DNA of 64,000 bases from Pontibacter russatus (lineage in GTDB: Bacteria > Bacteroidota > Bacteroidia > Cytophagales > Hymenobacteraceae): contig NZ_CP047984.1 of the NCBI RefSeq assembly GCF_009931655.1, positions 2,188,501-2,252,500 on the forward strand, written 5' to 3'. Position 1 is the stretch's first letter, and every line of letters starts with the position of its first letter. The notes under the pieces are model-generated. The model made no database searches. It worked only from the letters and a program-made list of their open reading frames with translations, and had not been told where the DNA came from. This document shows, piece by piece, positions 1 through 8,205 of this stretch. A program made the position numbers and the translations under genes.

Positions 1-51
1 ATCGCGCCCCATCTGCGGCTTCACGCCTTTTACCGGTAGTATAACTGGCAT
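1..51 (-). CDS. Gamma-carbonic anhydrase family protein, N-terminal 17 codons only
   Basis: The left edge cuts a minus-strand gene. Reading from the ATG at 51 towards 1 gives 17 codons, MPVILPVKGVKPQMGRD. This matches the conserved opening of Bacteroidota gamma-carbonic anhydrase family (left-handed beta-helix, hexapeptide repeat) proteins, in which a hydrophobic strand and a PVKG motif precede a G-x-D turn. The metal-binding histidines lie outside the window, so enzyme activity cannot be judged. It is divergent from nothing in the window and lies head-on to the end of the radical SAM gene, both being on the minus strand. The call rests on a short peptide and could be wrong. Confidence 0.6.
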   Translation of the reverse strand, partial: MPVILPVKGVKPQMGRD

Positions 52-101
52 ATTGTTGAATTTTGAATAAATTTGAATGGCTTGATTATGAAATGGCTAA
101 A

Positions 102-227
102 TTGTTGATTGTTGATTGTTTATATATAAGCTGCTCTTAACGGCTCCTGCAGCTACCCATATTCTTCTATCTAATTCATGAATCAACCATTTAACAATTA
201 AGCCATAAAGCCTTCAACAATCAACAA
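102..227. repeat. Inverted repeat in the gap before the carbonic anhydrase-like gene
   Basis: TTGTTGATTGTTG at 102-114 is exactly the reverse complement of 215-227. The flanks (about 91-101 and 195-208, variants of AATGGCTAA/TTAAGCCAT) also match imperfectly. The left arm itself repeats TTGATTG. The two arms bracket about 100 nt of AT-rich sequence between two minus-strand genes. It could be a large stem, a remnant of a small non-autonomous element, or simple-sequence drift. Confidence 0.5.
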
Positions 228-234
228 CCAACCA

Positions 235-1212
235 TCAAACCAGCCGCTTCCAGGTGCCTTTCATGTAGTTGTATTTGAGGGTGCTGGGCAGGGCCTTCCA
301 GAAATATTTGTTCACCTCCACCGCGAAGCTGGGCTGCATATAGCAGTTGATGGTGCAGCCTTCGCATTCCGGCAGCCGCCCCTCCAGCCGCTTCAGCTCC
401 TCCACCTCCCCTGATTTGTAGAGCGCATAGAGTTGTCCGTTGATGAGGTAGCTTTTGGTGCCGAGGTGGTAGCAGGGCAGCACCAGTTCGTTTTCGGGCG
501 AGATGACCAGCGTGGTGCTGGCGGCCTTGCAAACCGGGTCGGCTGTATGGTTGCCGCCGTCGCGGCGCAGCTGCAGAAAGCCCTCGTTCATATACACGCT
601 TTTGCGCTTCCCAAAGGCGGTCAGGTAATCCAGTTCTTCCTCCGTCAGTTGCTCGCCGGTTTCCACGGTGTTGTACTCAAACGCCGGGTTGATGATGAGC
701 AGCAGCTTGTTCGGGAGAATAATCTTCTGGTACACCTCCTCCAACTGGTGCAGGTTGCTCCGGAACACCGTGAACAGGATGTCCGGCCGCTCCCCCAGCG
801 CCTTCGCCACCTGAATCGACTCCATCACAAAATCATAGCAGGCCACGCCACGTCCCTTGTCGTGCTCGTCCTTGTCTGAAGAGTCCAGTGAGAAGTGCAG
901 CATATCGATTTTGCCCTTCAGCCGCTCGGCCAGTTTGGGGTAGAGCATGCCGTTGGTGGTGAGCGTGGTGATAAAGCCCATGTCGTGCGCCAGGCCCAGC
1001 ATCTGGTCTATCTGGCGATGCAGCAGCGGCTCACCGCCCGTAAAGTCTATCACCTGCACACCCAGCCGCTTCAGGTCGCGGAGGTTCTGCGCCACGTCCT
1101 CCAGCGTGATATAGGGCGAGGGCTTTTCCCAGATATCGCAGAACGAGCACTTTGCGTTACAGCGGTAGGTAACGTAATAGTTGCAGAGCACAGGTTTGGA
1201 GGTCAGGCGCAT
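235..1212 (-). CDS. Radical SAM protein with a cysteine-rich C-terminal segment
   Basis: A 325-residue radical SAM enzyme. The CxxxCxxC motif that holds the [4Fe-4S] cluster is at C18, C22 and C25 (RCNAKCSFC), followed by the GGEP motif that contacts the SAM amino group near residue 60. The C-terminal part has further cysteines (about 230 and 248, then C283, C286 and C290 in a CxxCxxxC arrangement), which fits a twitch/SPASM-like domain holding an auxiliary cluster. Such proteins usually modify peptides or small molecules; the substrate cannot be told. No peptide precursor is visible next door. The start is an ATG directly before the MRLTSKP motif. It is transcribed towards the carbonic anhydrase-like gene, from which a gap of about 180 nt separates it. 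Confidence 0.85.
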   Translation of the reverse strand: MRLTSKPVLCNYYVTYRCNAKCSFCDIWEKPSPYITLEDVAQNLRDLKRLGVQVIDFTGGEPLLHRQIDQMLGLAHDMGFITTLTTNGMLYPKLAERLKGKIDMLHFSLDSSDKDEHDKGRGVACYDFVMESIQVAKALGERPDILFTVFRSNLHQLEEVYQKIILPNKLLLIINPAFEYNTVETGEQLTEEELDYLTAFGKRKSVYMNEGFLQLRRDGGNHTADPVCKAASTTLVISPENELVLPCYHLGTKSYLINGQLYALYKSGEVEELKRLEGRLPECEGCTINCYMQPSFAVEVNKYFWKALPSTLKYNYMKGTWKRLV

Positions 1213-1326
1213 TCTTGAGTCTTATAAAATCAAAATTAGGGATTATGCCCGGGAAATAAAGGGGGAACCTGCTTTCGCCTGTCTCAACCCCAATTTATAT
1301 ATAGATACGAAACAAAGCCGTAAAAA

Positions 1327-1719
1327 ATGAAAAGACAGAATATCTCCTCCGGGGCGGTGTGGGAAGACCAGATAGGCTACAGCCGCGCCGTGCGCATGGG
1401 CAACACCATTGAGGTTTCCGGTACCACCGCCACCGAAGGCGACCACGTAATCGGCAAAGGCGACGCCTATGAGCAGGCCATATATGCCCTCCGCAAAATA
1501 GAGCAGGCGCTGGCGCAGGCCGGGGCCTCGCTGCAGGATGTGGTGCGCACCCGCATCTATATGACCGACATCAGCCAGTGGCAGGAAGTGGGCCGCGCGC
1601 ACGGGGAGTTCTTCCGGGATATAAAACCGGCCTCCACCATGGTGCAGGTCAGCGCCCTCATCCACCCCGACCACCTCGTGGAAATCGAGGCCACCGCCGT
1701 CCTGCCCGCCTCCACCTGA
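1327..1719 (+). CDS. RidA/YjgF/YER057c family protein
   Basis: A 130-residue protein of the RidA family, small trimeric barrel proteins of which the archetype hydrolyses reactive enamine/imine intermediates made by PLP enzymes. The segment IEVSGTTA near residue 27 and the terminal half ([12 protein letters not shown], then [21 protein letters not shown]) match the family signature. The usual catalytic arginine of canonical RidA sits in a motif like R-x-K/R-V-Y-V-T-D; here it is R-T-R-I-Y-M-T-D, so the position is kept. Length is normal (about 125-135). It stands alone, divergent from the radical SAM gene. Whether it is a true deaminase or one of the uncharacterised RidA subgroups cannot be decided. 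Confidence 0.85.
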   Translation: MKRQNISSGAVWEDQIGYSRAVRMGNTIEVSGTTATEGDHVIGKGDAYEQAIYALRKIEQALAQAGASLQDVVRTRIYMTDISQWQEVGRAHGEFFRDIKPASTMVQVSALIHPDHLVEIEATAVLPAST

Positions 1720-1901
1720 AAAAGTTTTGCACTCCCTCAGCTATATATAAATGCTGCTTGAGCCGGATACCCCTCCCCCTCGTCTCCCTTAAAAGCCGAA
1801 AGCCCACACGCCCTGCGGGATGGTTTTTGCCGTATAATACCAATTCTTGTTCGCAGCCGTTATGAGTAGGCAAACAAACATAGACTTAAACGATAACAGA
1901 T

Positions 1902-2504
1902 ATGAGGAGAATCGTGCTATTGATGGCATTTGTGGCGACGAGCGTGGCTGCAAAGGCGCAGATACAGGCGGGTGTGAAAGCAGGTTTGAGCACCGCTAAC
2001 GTGGAGATTCAGGAAGTCCGCAACGACCCGTGGCAGTATGCCAAAGCCGAGAACGTGACCGGCTACCATGCCGGTGCCTTTGTGCGGCTGCAGTTTGGAG
2101 GCGTTTTTCTGCAACCGGAGGCCATCCTGACCTCTACGGGCGGCAAGGTGGAGATTTCGAGCGCCGACGATACCATGCCGGTGCATGTGGAGGACATCAA
2201 ATTCAACCGCCTGGATATCCCGCTGCTGGTAGGCTATAATTTCGGCAACGTGTTCCGGGTGCAGGCCGGGCCGGTTGCCTCGTCCCTGCTCAGCGCCCGG
2301 CGCGAGGGACAGGATATAAAGGAATATATGAACAACTCGGACTGGGGCCTGCAGGCTGGCGTGGGTGTGGACATTGGCAGCATCACCGCCGATGTGCGCT
2401 ACGAGCGCATCAACCGCCAACTGACCAACCCCACGCAGCAATCGGGCATGGAGTTCAACAACCAGCAGTTTATCGTGAGCCTGGGTTATAAGCTGCTCAG
2501 GTAA
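1902..2504 (+). CDS. Outer-membrane beta-barrel protein (PorT/OmpW-like fold)
   Basis: A 200-residue secreted barrel protein. It starts with a clear signal peptide (MRRIVLLMAFVATSVAAKA) and continues with alternating hydrophobic strands, ending in a typical aromatic/hydrophobic last strand (FIVSLGYKLL). The repeated pattern G-x-x-A-G-L-S, F-V-R-L-Q-F and L-L-V-G-Y-N-F matches the Bacteroidota 'porin family / outer membrane beta-barrel' group related to PorT. It is too short and generic to be called PorT itself, a type IX secretion component. A GAGGAG-like stretch overlaps the first codons. A 19-bp hairpin follows the stop codon. It appears to be a single-gene transcript. Confidence 0.8.
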   Translation: MRRIVLLMAFVATSVAAKAQIQAGVKAGLSTANVEIQEVRNDPWQYAKAENVTGYHAGAFVRLQFGGVFLQPEAILTSTGGKVEISSADDTMPVHVEDIKFNRLDIPLLVGYNFGNVFRVQAGPVASSLLSARREGQDIKEYMNNSDWGLQAGVGVDIGSITADVRYERINRQLTNPTQQSGMEFNNQQFIVSLGYKLLR

Positions 2505-2515
2505 CGCTGCTTTCT

Positions 2516-2559
2516 TATGGGAAGGCCGCCGGAATATACATTCCGGCGGCCTTCCCATA
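2516..2559 (+). terminator. Hairpin terminator after the barrel gene (19-bp perfect stem)
   Basis: Bases 2516-2534 pair perfectly with 2541-2559 around a 6-nt loop (TATACA). The stem starts 11 nt after the stop codon at 2504. The tail is ATATATA instead of a plain T run, so it may act in both directions or mainly protect the 3' end. Confidence 0.75.
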
Positions 2560-2691
2560 TATAGGATATATGAGGCGACCTCAGCCTAGCACCCATATAT
2601 AACCAGAGGCCTTTTTGTCTCCGACGATGTAACTCCTCGCCGGAACTTTACCTGAAAAACGCTAACTTAGCCCCAACACCCCTTACAAAGC

Positions 2692-3615
2692 ATGATACCA
2701 GCCCTACGCCCCGGCGACCGCATCGCCATTGTTGCCACTGCCCGAAGAATTACGTTTCCTGAAATAGAGTTGGCGGTGCGCACCTTCGAAAGCTGGGGGC
2801 TGGAGGTGGTGCTGGGCGAGACGATTGGCGCCAGCTACAACTATTTTGCAGGCGATGACGCCCTCCGCCTGCAGGACCTGCAAAAGGCGTTGGACGACGA
2901 AAGCATCAAAGCCATTGTGTGCGCGCGCGGCGGCTACGGCACCACCCGCATCATCGACCAGGTTGATTTCACGCGTTTCAGGAAACACCCCAAGTGGCTC
3001 GTGGGCTTCAGCGATGTCACCACCCTGCACAGCCATGTCCATACCCTGGGCATCGAAAGCATACACGCCATCATGCCGCTGCTTTTCCCCCAGGCGGGCA
3101 CTGCGGATTCTATTGAGACGCTGCGCAAAGTCTTGTTCGGCGCGGAGCTTATTTATACCGTGGCACCCCACCGCTTCAACCGCACCGGCACGGCGCAGGG
3201 GCAACTGATAGGCGGAAACCTCTCACTGCTCGGCTCCCTCATAGGCACCCGCTCCGATAGCAGCACCGCTGGCAAGATTCTTTTTCTCGAAGACCTGGAC
3301 GAGTACCTCTACCACATCGACCGCATGCTGGTACACCTCGACCGCAGCGGCAAACTGGAGAAACTGGCGGGTTTGGTTGTGGGCGATATGAGCGACATGA
3401 AGGATACTGCTGTTCCGTTTGGCAAAACGGCTTATGAAATCATTCTGGAGCACACGGGCAAATACAACTACCCGGTGTGCTACGGCTTTCCGGTAGGGCA
3501 CGAGCCGCTGAACCTGGCCCTGGTCTGCGGCCGCGAAGCAAAGCTGGAGGTGCAGCCGGAGGGCGTCAGCATGCGTTATATAGCTGCAGACAACGCCGTT
3601 TCCGCTTCCCTTTAA
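2692..3615 (+). CDS. LD-carboxypeptidase (peptidase S66 family)
   Basis: A 307-residue protein of family S66, whose studied members (LdcA) cleave the L-Lys/DAP-D-Ala bond of tetrapeptides during peptidoglycan recycling. The expected catalytic triad is visible: Ser107 in GFSDVT, a Glu near residue 200 in FLEDLDEYLYHID, and His270 in GFPVGHEPLN. The N-terminal RPGDRIAIVA and the ARGGYG motif near residue 79 are also family hallmarks. There is no signal peptide, which fits a cytoplasmic recycling enzyme. Length is normal. The start ATG directly precedes the conserved LRPGD motif. It is monocistronic in appearance. Confidence 0.9.
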   Translation: MIPALRPGDRIAIVATARRITFPEIELAVRTFESWGLEVVLGETIGASYNYFAGDDALRLQDLQKALDDESIKAIVCARGGYGTTRIIDQVDFTRFRKHPKWLVGFSDVTTLHSHVHTLGIESIHAIMPLLFPQAGTADSIETLRKVLFGAELIYTVAPHRFNRTGTAQGQLIGGNLSLLGSLIGTRSDSSTAGKILFLEDLDEYLYHIDRMLVHLDRSGKLEKLAGLVVGDMSDMKDTAVPFGKTAYEIILEHTGKYNYPVCYGFPVGHEPLNLALVCGREAKLEVQPEGVSMRYIAADNAVSASL

Positions 3616-3773
3616 CATCCCGTGCCGGAGTTCATTCTCCGCTCTTAATCCTATATGATTTATATATAACCTTTCTGTTTCAACTGCTTTCGGGCCGCTG
3701 CCTGCGGGCAACAATATGTTTTCTGTGGCAGTATAAAGCCGAAATGCCGCCGCAAAAGCTACTACCCATCTAA

Positions 3774-4511
3774 ATGCCCTTTACGTTTTCGCACCCTGCC
3801 CTTGTTTTGCCTGTGTATGCCGTTTTCAGGCGCTGGACCTCTCTGACAGGATTGGTGGCAGGCAGCCTGGCCCCGGACTTCGAGAAGTTCATCCGCATGT
3901 CGGCTAACGACCCCTACAGCCACACCTGGCGCAGCATTTTCTACTTCAACCTGCCCGTCGGGCTGCTGATTGCCTTTATCTTCCACCTCATCGTGCGCGA
4001 CGCCCTCATCAACAACCTGCCCGGCTTTTTACGCAGGCGTCTCGCGGGGTTCAGGCACCAGGACTGGGTCGGCTACTTTAAGAAACACTACCTCATCGTC
4101 ATTCTCTCCGTTTTGCTTGGCGCTGCCTCCCATATATTCTGGGACAGCTTTACCCACAAGGGGGGCCGCGGGGCCAACTTGCTGCCCTTCATGCTGGGCC
4201 ACGTATATGTTTCAGGCGAGAAGTTCTCTGCTTTCTACATCATGCAGCGCCTCAGTTCGCTGGTGGGGGCGTATGTGGTGCTATATGTTATTATCCGGAT
4301 GCCGGCAGCCCCGCCGCTGCCCGTTTGCCGCAGCGTCGCCCCCTACTGGCTGGCTGTCAGCGCCGTGGCTGTTACCGTTGCAGGCCTGCAGCTTTGGCTC
4401 GGGGAATACATCAGCAGAGATCTCATCTACATCTATATCGCGGCTGTGCTTGTGGGCCTGGTGGCGGCCCCGCTCGTCCTGAGAAAGCTAGGGCTTCGGC
4501 AGTATACATAG
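3774..4511 (+). CDS. DUF4184 family membrane protein
   Basis: A 245-residue integral membrane protein. The opening MPFTFSHPALVLP, then GSLAPDFEKF and the later HIFWDSFTHKGG, are the conserved polar motifs of DUF4184, in which histidine/aspartate residues sit at membrane boundaries as in metal-dependent membrane hydrolases. About five hydrophobic segments follow (roughly residues 60-80, 108-128, 150-175, 190-210 and 218-236). The function of the family is not known. Its stop codon (TAG, 4509-4511) directly abuts the stop codon of the convergent glycosylase gene, with no spacer. Confidence 0.8.
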   Translation: MPFTFSHPALVLPVYAVFRRWTSLTGLVAGSLAPDFEKFIRMSANDPYSHTWRSIFYFNLPVGLLIAFIFHLIVRDALINNLPGFLRRRLAGFRHQDWVGYFKKHYLIVILSVLLGAASHIFWDSFTHKGGRGANLLPFMLGHVYVSGEKFSAFYIMQRLSSLVGAYVVLYVIIRMPAAPPLPVCRSVAPYWLAVSAVAVTVAGLQLWLGEYISRDLIYIYIAAVLVGLVAAPLVLRKLGLRQYT

Positions 4512-5219
4512 CTACCCCGCCTGGTCTGTTCCCTTCTGCCGTACATCCTGATAATAGTTGCAGAAACCGTTGAGCACGCACTGCCCGCACCTGGGGCTGT
4601 AGAACGTGCAGATGCGCTGGCCGTGCCAGAACAGGTGCTTATGGAAGTTGAAAAGCTCGGTAGCATCCGGGGGGAGCATCTTCAACAGGAGCTCGTGGGC
4701 TTTGTTGGCGGTCACCCTGGCCCCAATCAACCCTACCCGCTGGCTCACCCGGAACACGTGCGTATCGACGGGCAGCACCGGCTTTTTGAAGTTGAAGAGC
4801 AGGAGCAGCGTGGCGGTTTTCAGGCCGACGCCGGGCAGGCGCGTGAGCCAGGCCATGGCCTCCTCCACCGGCATCTCCTGCAGGAAACCGATGCTGATCT
4901 CGCCGCGCTCCTCCTTAATCATCCGCAGCGCCTGCTGTATCTGCGGCGCCTTCTGGCCGGGGTAGCGGGTGGTCCTGATGGCGTCCGCCAGTGCGTCCGG
5001 GTCCGCATGCAGCACCCCCTCCCAGTCGCCAAAGCGCTCCAGCATGGTATAGTAGGCCTTTTCCTCATCGGCGTGGTTGGTGCGGTGCGAGAGCATGGTT
5101 GAGATCAGCTCGTGCATGGGGCTGCGGCGGCTGTCGAGGGTCAGCCGTTTGTAAGCCTCGTTCAGCAACTGGTGGGTCAGCAGCGTTTTCTCCTGCGGCG
5201 GCAGCGTGTGGGCATCCAT
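4512..5219 (-). CDS. Endonuclease III-like DNA glycosylase (HhH-GPD superfamily)
   Basis: A 235-residue HhH-GPD protein. The helix-hairpin-helix LPGVGLKTA supplies the catalytic lysine K134, and the aspartate is D152 in PVDTHVFRV, an 18-residue spacing as in E. coli Nth. The C-terminal [4Fe-4S] loop is intact as C-x6-C-x2-C-x5-C (about residues 208-224). Family members remove oxidised pyrimidines and nick abasic sites. The sequence is somewhat unlike standard Nth (long N-terminus, WHGQRIC before the cluster), so it belongs to the 'endonuclease III domain-containing' subgroup, and the substrate range is uncertain. It is convergent with and directly abuts the DUF4184 gene. Confidence 0.88.
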   Translation of the reverse strand: MDAHTLPPQEKTLLTHQLLNEAYKRLTLDSRRSPMHELISTMLSHRTNHADEEKAYYTMLERFGDWEGVLHADPDALADAIRTTRYPGQKAPQIQQALRMIKEERGEISIGFLQEMPVEEAMAWLTRLPGVGLKTATLLLLFNFKKPVLPVDTHVFRVSQRVGLIGARVTANKAHELLLKMLPPDATELFNFHKHLFWHGQRICTFYSPRCGQCVLNGFCNYYQDVRQKGTDQAG

Positions 5220-5451
5220 GGGCGGCGTGTCTTACAGCTTTCCTATACGGCGGCGCGGGCGCCTCCGTTAGCTGCAGGGGCGGGCATTTCAGGCAGCAAT
5301 TATCCGAAATTTGCATCCTACAGGCCTTCATTTTGCCATACATGCACTAATCGACAGAAATTATAACTATATGCAAAACTATTTTAAAGGTTTCCCGCTA
5401 TATGCTTTAGTCAATATGGTATTGTCCTGCTGACACTTTTTAGGAACCCGT

Positions 5452-6141
5452 ATGCAGATAAAATTTTTAGGGACAGGAGGCGCGTTTGACACCGATTACC
5501 GAAACTCAGCCGCCTTGCTGGAGTTCAGAGACATCCATATACTGATCGACTGTGGCTTCACAGTGTTCCCGACGCTGGTAGAGAAAGGCCTTGTACGGAA
5601 GGTGGGGTACATCCTCCTCACGCACCTGCACAACGACCACTGCGGCAGCCTCGCTAACCTGCTCCTGTACAAGCATATCATCGAGAAGAGCCCCCGGCCC
5701 ATTATTCTTTACCCATCCGAGCAGTTCAGGCAGCAGGTATACCAGTTTCTGCAGATACAGGTGAAGGACCCGGAGAAATACGTGGAGTTCGTGCCGCTGG
5801 AGCAGGTGGAGGGCATTACGCCCATCGACACTTATGGGCAGCACGCGGAGGGGATGCAAAGCTACGCCTACATCTTCGACAACGATACCCGCATCGTGTA
5901 CTCCGGCGACCTGGGCAGGCCCGAGGGGCTGTTTGAGCGCCTGGAGCGGCTGCCCGAGAAGAGAACCTGTGTTTTCCACGACATCACCTTCTCGGCCGAC
6001 AACACCGGCCATACCTACTACAAGAAGCTGCTGCCCTATATGAGCGGCATCACCATGTTCGGCTACCACTGCGACCCTACCAAAAGCCCCGACGACAATC
6101 CCATCCGGCTCGTGTTCTACGAAAAGGCCCTGATGGCCTGA
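5452..6141 (+). CDS. MBL-fold metallo-hydrolase
   Basis: A 229-residue metallo-beta-lactamase-fold protein. It opens with IKFLGTGGAFDT as in RNase Z-like members, has the HxHxDH metal motif as LTHLHNDHCGSL (about residue 60), a conserved Asp in VYSGDLGRPEG (about 150), and a late His in GYHCDPT. The overall pattern is closest to the RNase Z/lactonase-like hydrolases, but the tRNA-binding exosite of RNase Z is not evident. The substrate is unknown. No signal peptide is present, so it is cytoplasmic. It has no operon partner; the 230-nt gap upstream shows no clear promoter. Confidence 0.82.
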   Translation: MQIKFLGTGGAFDTDYRNSAALLEFRDIHILIDCGFTVFPTLVEKGLVRKVGYILLTHLHNDHCGSLANLLLYKHIIEKSPRPIILYPSEQFRQQVYQFLQIQVKDPEKYVEFVPLEQVEGITPIDTYGQHAEGMQSYAYIFDNDTRIVYSGDLGRPEGLFERLERLPEKRTCVFHDITFSADNTGHTYYKKLLPYMSGITMFGYHCDPTKSPDDNPIRLVFYEKALMA

Positions 6142-6317
6142 GACTAAATTGTTCGCCCAGATACCATACCTTCGGGCAGCACTGTACACGGCCCCCTGCG
6201 ACAGCTGGCATATAAATCTATATATGCCCTGATATGGCCTGCGCGCACCGAAACTATATATCCTTTTTGTGGTTATTGCAGCGGAACAAGAGCTTCTGAA
6301 AGAGGCACCCACAAAGC

Positions 6318-6944
6318 ATGACCGCGCCCCGCGCCACTAACCCCTCTTACCTGCGCCAGCCGCTGCACCTGCTGTACAGCGTGCTGTTTGCCGCCTTCTG
6401 GGTATATACCGGCCTCACCACGCCGGATTTAGAAAACTGGCTGATGGAGAACACGCTCACGCTCTCGCTTATCATCTTTCTGACAGCTTTTTACAACATC
6501 TTCCGCTTCTCCGACACCAGCTACACCCTTATTTTCCTGTTCCTGCTGCTGCACGTGTATGGCAGCCAGCACCAATATGCCGACAACCCGTTTGGCGAAT
6601 GGCTAAAAGACCAACTGGACCTGCAGCGCAACCACTACGACCGCCTGGTGCATTTTGGCTTCGGCCTGCTGCTGGCATACCCCCTGCACGAGGTGCTGGC
6701 TCACGCCCTCGGCAAGAGAAATGTTTTAAGCTACCTGCTGCCTGTGGAGTTCATTCTCTCGCTCAGCGCGCTGTACGAGGTGGTGGAGTGGCTGGTGGCC
6801 GATGTGGCATATGAGGGCGCCGCGCAGGGCACGGCCTTTCTTGGGATGCAGGGCGATATATGGGACGCGCAGAAAGACATTGCGCTGGCCTTGCTTGGCG
6901 GTATGCTTGCCATGGGTGCAGCGTTCGCGCTGCGGAAGAAGTAG
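6318..6944 (+). CDS. DUF2238 (YjdF-type) integral membrane protein
   Basis: A 208-residue membrane protein. Hydrophobic segments alternate with conserved motifs of DUF2238: YNIFRFSDTSYTLIF, then NHYDRLVHFGFGLLLAYPLHE (about 105-125), ALYEVVEWL (about 153) and GMQGDIWDAQKDIALALLGG near the C-terminus. The repeated acidic and histidine residues next to membrane helices are typical of this family. The function is not established. The gene is convergent with the OmpA lipoprotein gene downstream; a possible tiny minus-strand gene lies in between. Confidence 0.85.
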   Translation: MTAPRATNPSYLRQPLHLLYSVLFAAFWVYTGLTTPDLENWLMENTLTLSLIIFLTAFYNIFRFSDTSYTLIFLFLLLHVYGSQHQYADNPFGEWLKDQLDLQRNHYDRLVHFGFGLLLAYPLHEVLAHALGKRNVLSYLLPVEFILSLSALYEVVEWLVADVAYEGAAQGTAFLGMQGDIWDAQKDIALALLGGMLAMGAAFALRKK

Positions 6945-6984
6945 CAGCATCTGCTGCCAGCCCCGCCGTTGCCAGTAAGCGCCT

Positions 6985-7072
6985 CTACAGCCAGTAAATC
7001 CAGGATGCGATTGCAGCCACTAATATAGCCATGATCAGCACGCTCAGCAGTGCAGTGAATCCCCTTTTTCAT
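6985..7072 (-). pseudogene. Possible 28-residue single-helix membrane peptide, frame broken by one base
   Basis: On the minus strand, from the ATG at 7072 to a TAG at 6985, removing a single A from a run of five (7065-7069) gives MKRGFTALL followed by a hydrophobic stretch of about 20 residues ending WIYWL and a stop. That is a textbook single transmembrane helix with a positively charged N-terminus. As written, the frame is lost after three codons. It may be a real small protein with a sequencing or replication slip, or chance. No strong ribosome binding site is visible. Confidence 0.25.
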
Positions 7073-7142
7073 TTTGATGAATGCCCATACAACGCGCCAT
7101 AGCTACAGCTGCTTCTTTATATATAGGCTAAACTGGCAGTAT

Positions 7143-7174
7143 AAAAAACCAGCCGCACCTTTGGGCGCGGCTGG
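7143..7174 (-). terminator. Intrinsic terminator of the first OmpA lipoprotein gene
   Basis: On the minus strand an 8-bp stem (7167-7174 with 7149-7156) is followed by six T residues (7143-7148), 25 nt after the stop codon. This is a standard rho-independent terminator. Confidence 0.85.
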
Positions 7175-7198
7175 CATATATTTAAAACTGTTATCTTT

Positions 7199-7906
7199 TT
7201 ATAACTCGCCTTTCTCAGCGGCTTTCTTCATTTTCTCGTTCGCGAAGATGGCGATCTCCACACGGCGGTTCTGCTGACGGCCGGCTTCGGTCGAGTTGTC
7301 TGCAATCGGTTGCTCGGCAGCGTAGCCCTGGGTCGTCATACGGCTCCGGTCTACGCCCATGGAGGCGGCATAATCGGCTACGGCCTGCGCACGGCGCTCC
7401 GAGAGCGGCTGGTTGATGGCTGGCGAACCCGTGTTGTCTGTGTGGCCTTCAATCAGGATGTTGGTATCAGGATACTTCTTCAGCGTCTCGGCCAACTTGG
7501 CAATCTCAGTTTCGGCACTTGGCTGCAGTTGTGCAGAGTTCGTGTTGAACAGGATGCCGGAGTCGAAGGTGATCTTAATGCCTTCCCCCACACGCTCCAC
7601 CTCGGCGTTCTCCAGGTCGCGGCGCAGTTCCTCGGCCTGCTTGTCCATGCGGCGCCCAATGATGGCACCCGTGGTGCCGCCCACCGCGGCCCCGATAATA
7701 GCGCCTGCGGCCGTGTTACCCGCCACCCGGCCGATAACGCCGCCTACCACGGCACCGGAGCCCGCACCGATGATGCCGCCTTTCGCGGTTTTGCTCATGC
7801 CACGGTCGTTGCCGGAGCTTGTGCCTGCCTGCTGGCCTGTTGTACACGAGGTGGAGAGCAGGCTCAGAATAGCAAATATGGAGAGATAAATTCTTAAGTT
7901 TTTCAT
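7199..7906 (-). CDS. OmpA-family lipoprotein with glycine-zipper segment (copy 1)
   Basis: A 235-residue envelope lipoprotein. The signal peptide ends in a lipobox (LLSTSC, Cys about residue 21). Residues 40-90 form a glycine zipper (repeated G-x-x-x-G with GAxxG, GGxxG and GAIIG), a membrane-inserting helical hairpin. The C-terminal half is an OmpA-like peptidoglycan-binding domain, with the signature IEGHTDNTGSPAINQPLSERRA and the terminal GRQQNRRVEIAI. It should tether the outer membrane to the wall. I chose the ATG at 7906 (MKNLR) over one four codons upstream because it opens the signal peptide directly, and the paralogue has the same context (ACC-ATG-AAA). It lies next to a close paralogue on the same strand. 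Confidence 0.88.
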   Translation of the reverse strand: MKNLRIYLSIFAILSLLSTSCTTGQQAGTSSGNDRGMSKTAKGGIIGAGSGAVVGGVIGRVAGNTAAGAIIGAAVGGTTGAIIGRRMDKQAEELRRDLENAEVERVGEGIKITFDSGILFNTNSAQLQPSAETEIAKLAETLKKYPDTNILIEGHTDNTGSPAINQPLSERRAQAVADYAASMGVDRSRMTTQGYAAEQPIADNSTEAGRQQNRRVEIAIFANEKMKKAAEKGEL

Positions 7907-8145
7907 GGTTTTAGTCATAAGTAAGTTTTACGAACCCAAAAGCTCTGTGGTACATACTCCTATAATTTCAAAATGTTTTATTTACAGGAGCCCCATACTC
8001 CTGTTACGTGCCGATGCAAATAAGCGCCCGCCTATGCTGCCTGGAGACTAACACGTCATATACTCTATACTATATACTTAAACGTCAGCAATATTTTCAG
8101 GTTGTAGCCGCGCCTAAGCTAGACCGTGACGGAAGCAGGCGTCGT

Positions 8146-8182
8146 AAAAAAGGCGCCTGCCGGTTCACACCCGCAGACGCCG
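8146..8182 (-). terminator. Intrinsic terminator of the second OmpA lipoprotein gene
   Basis: On the minus strand a GC-rich hairpin (GGCGTCTGCGG pairing with CCGGCAGGCGCC, one mismatch) is followed by six T residues (8146-8151). It lies about 25 nt after the stop codon of the upstream copy, so the two OmpA genes are probably transcribed separately. Confidence 0.8.
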
Positions 8183-8205
8183 CTTTAATAGAACAGGAAT
8201 TTATT

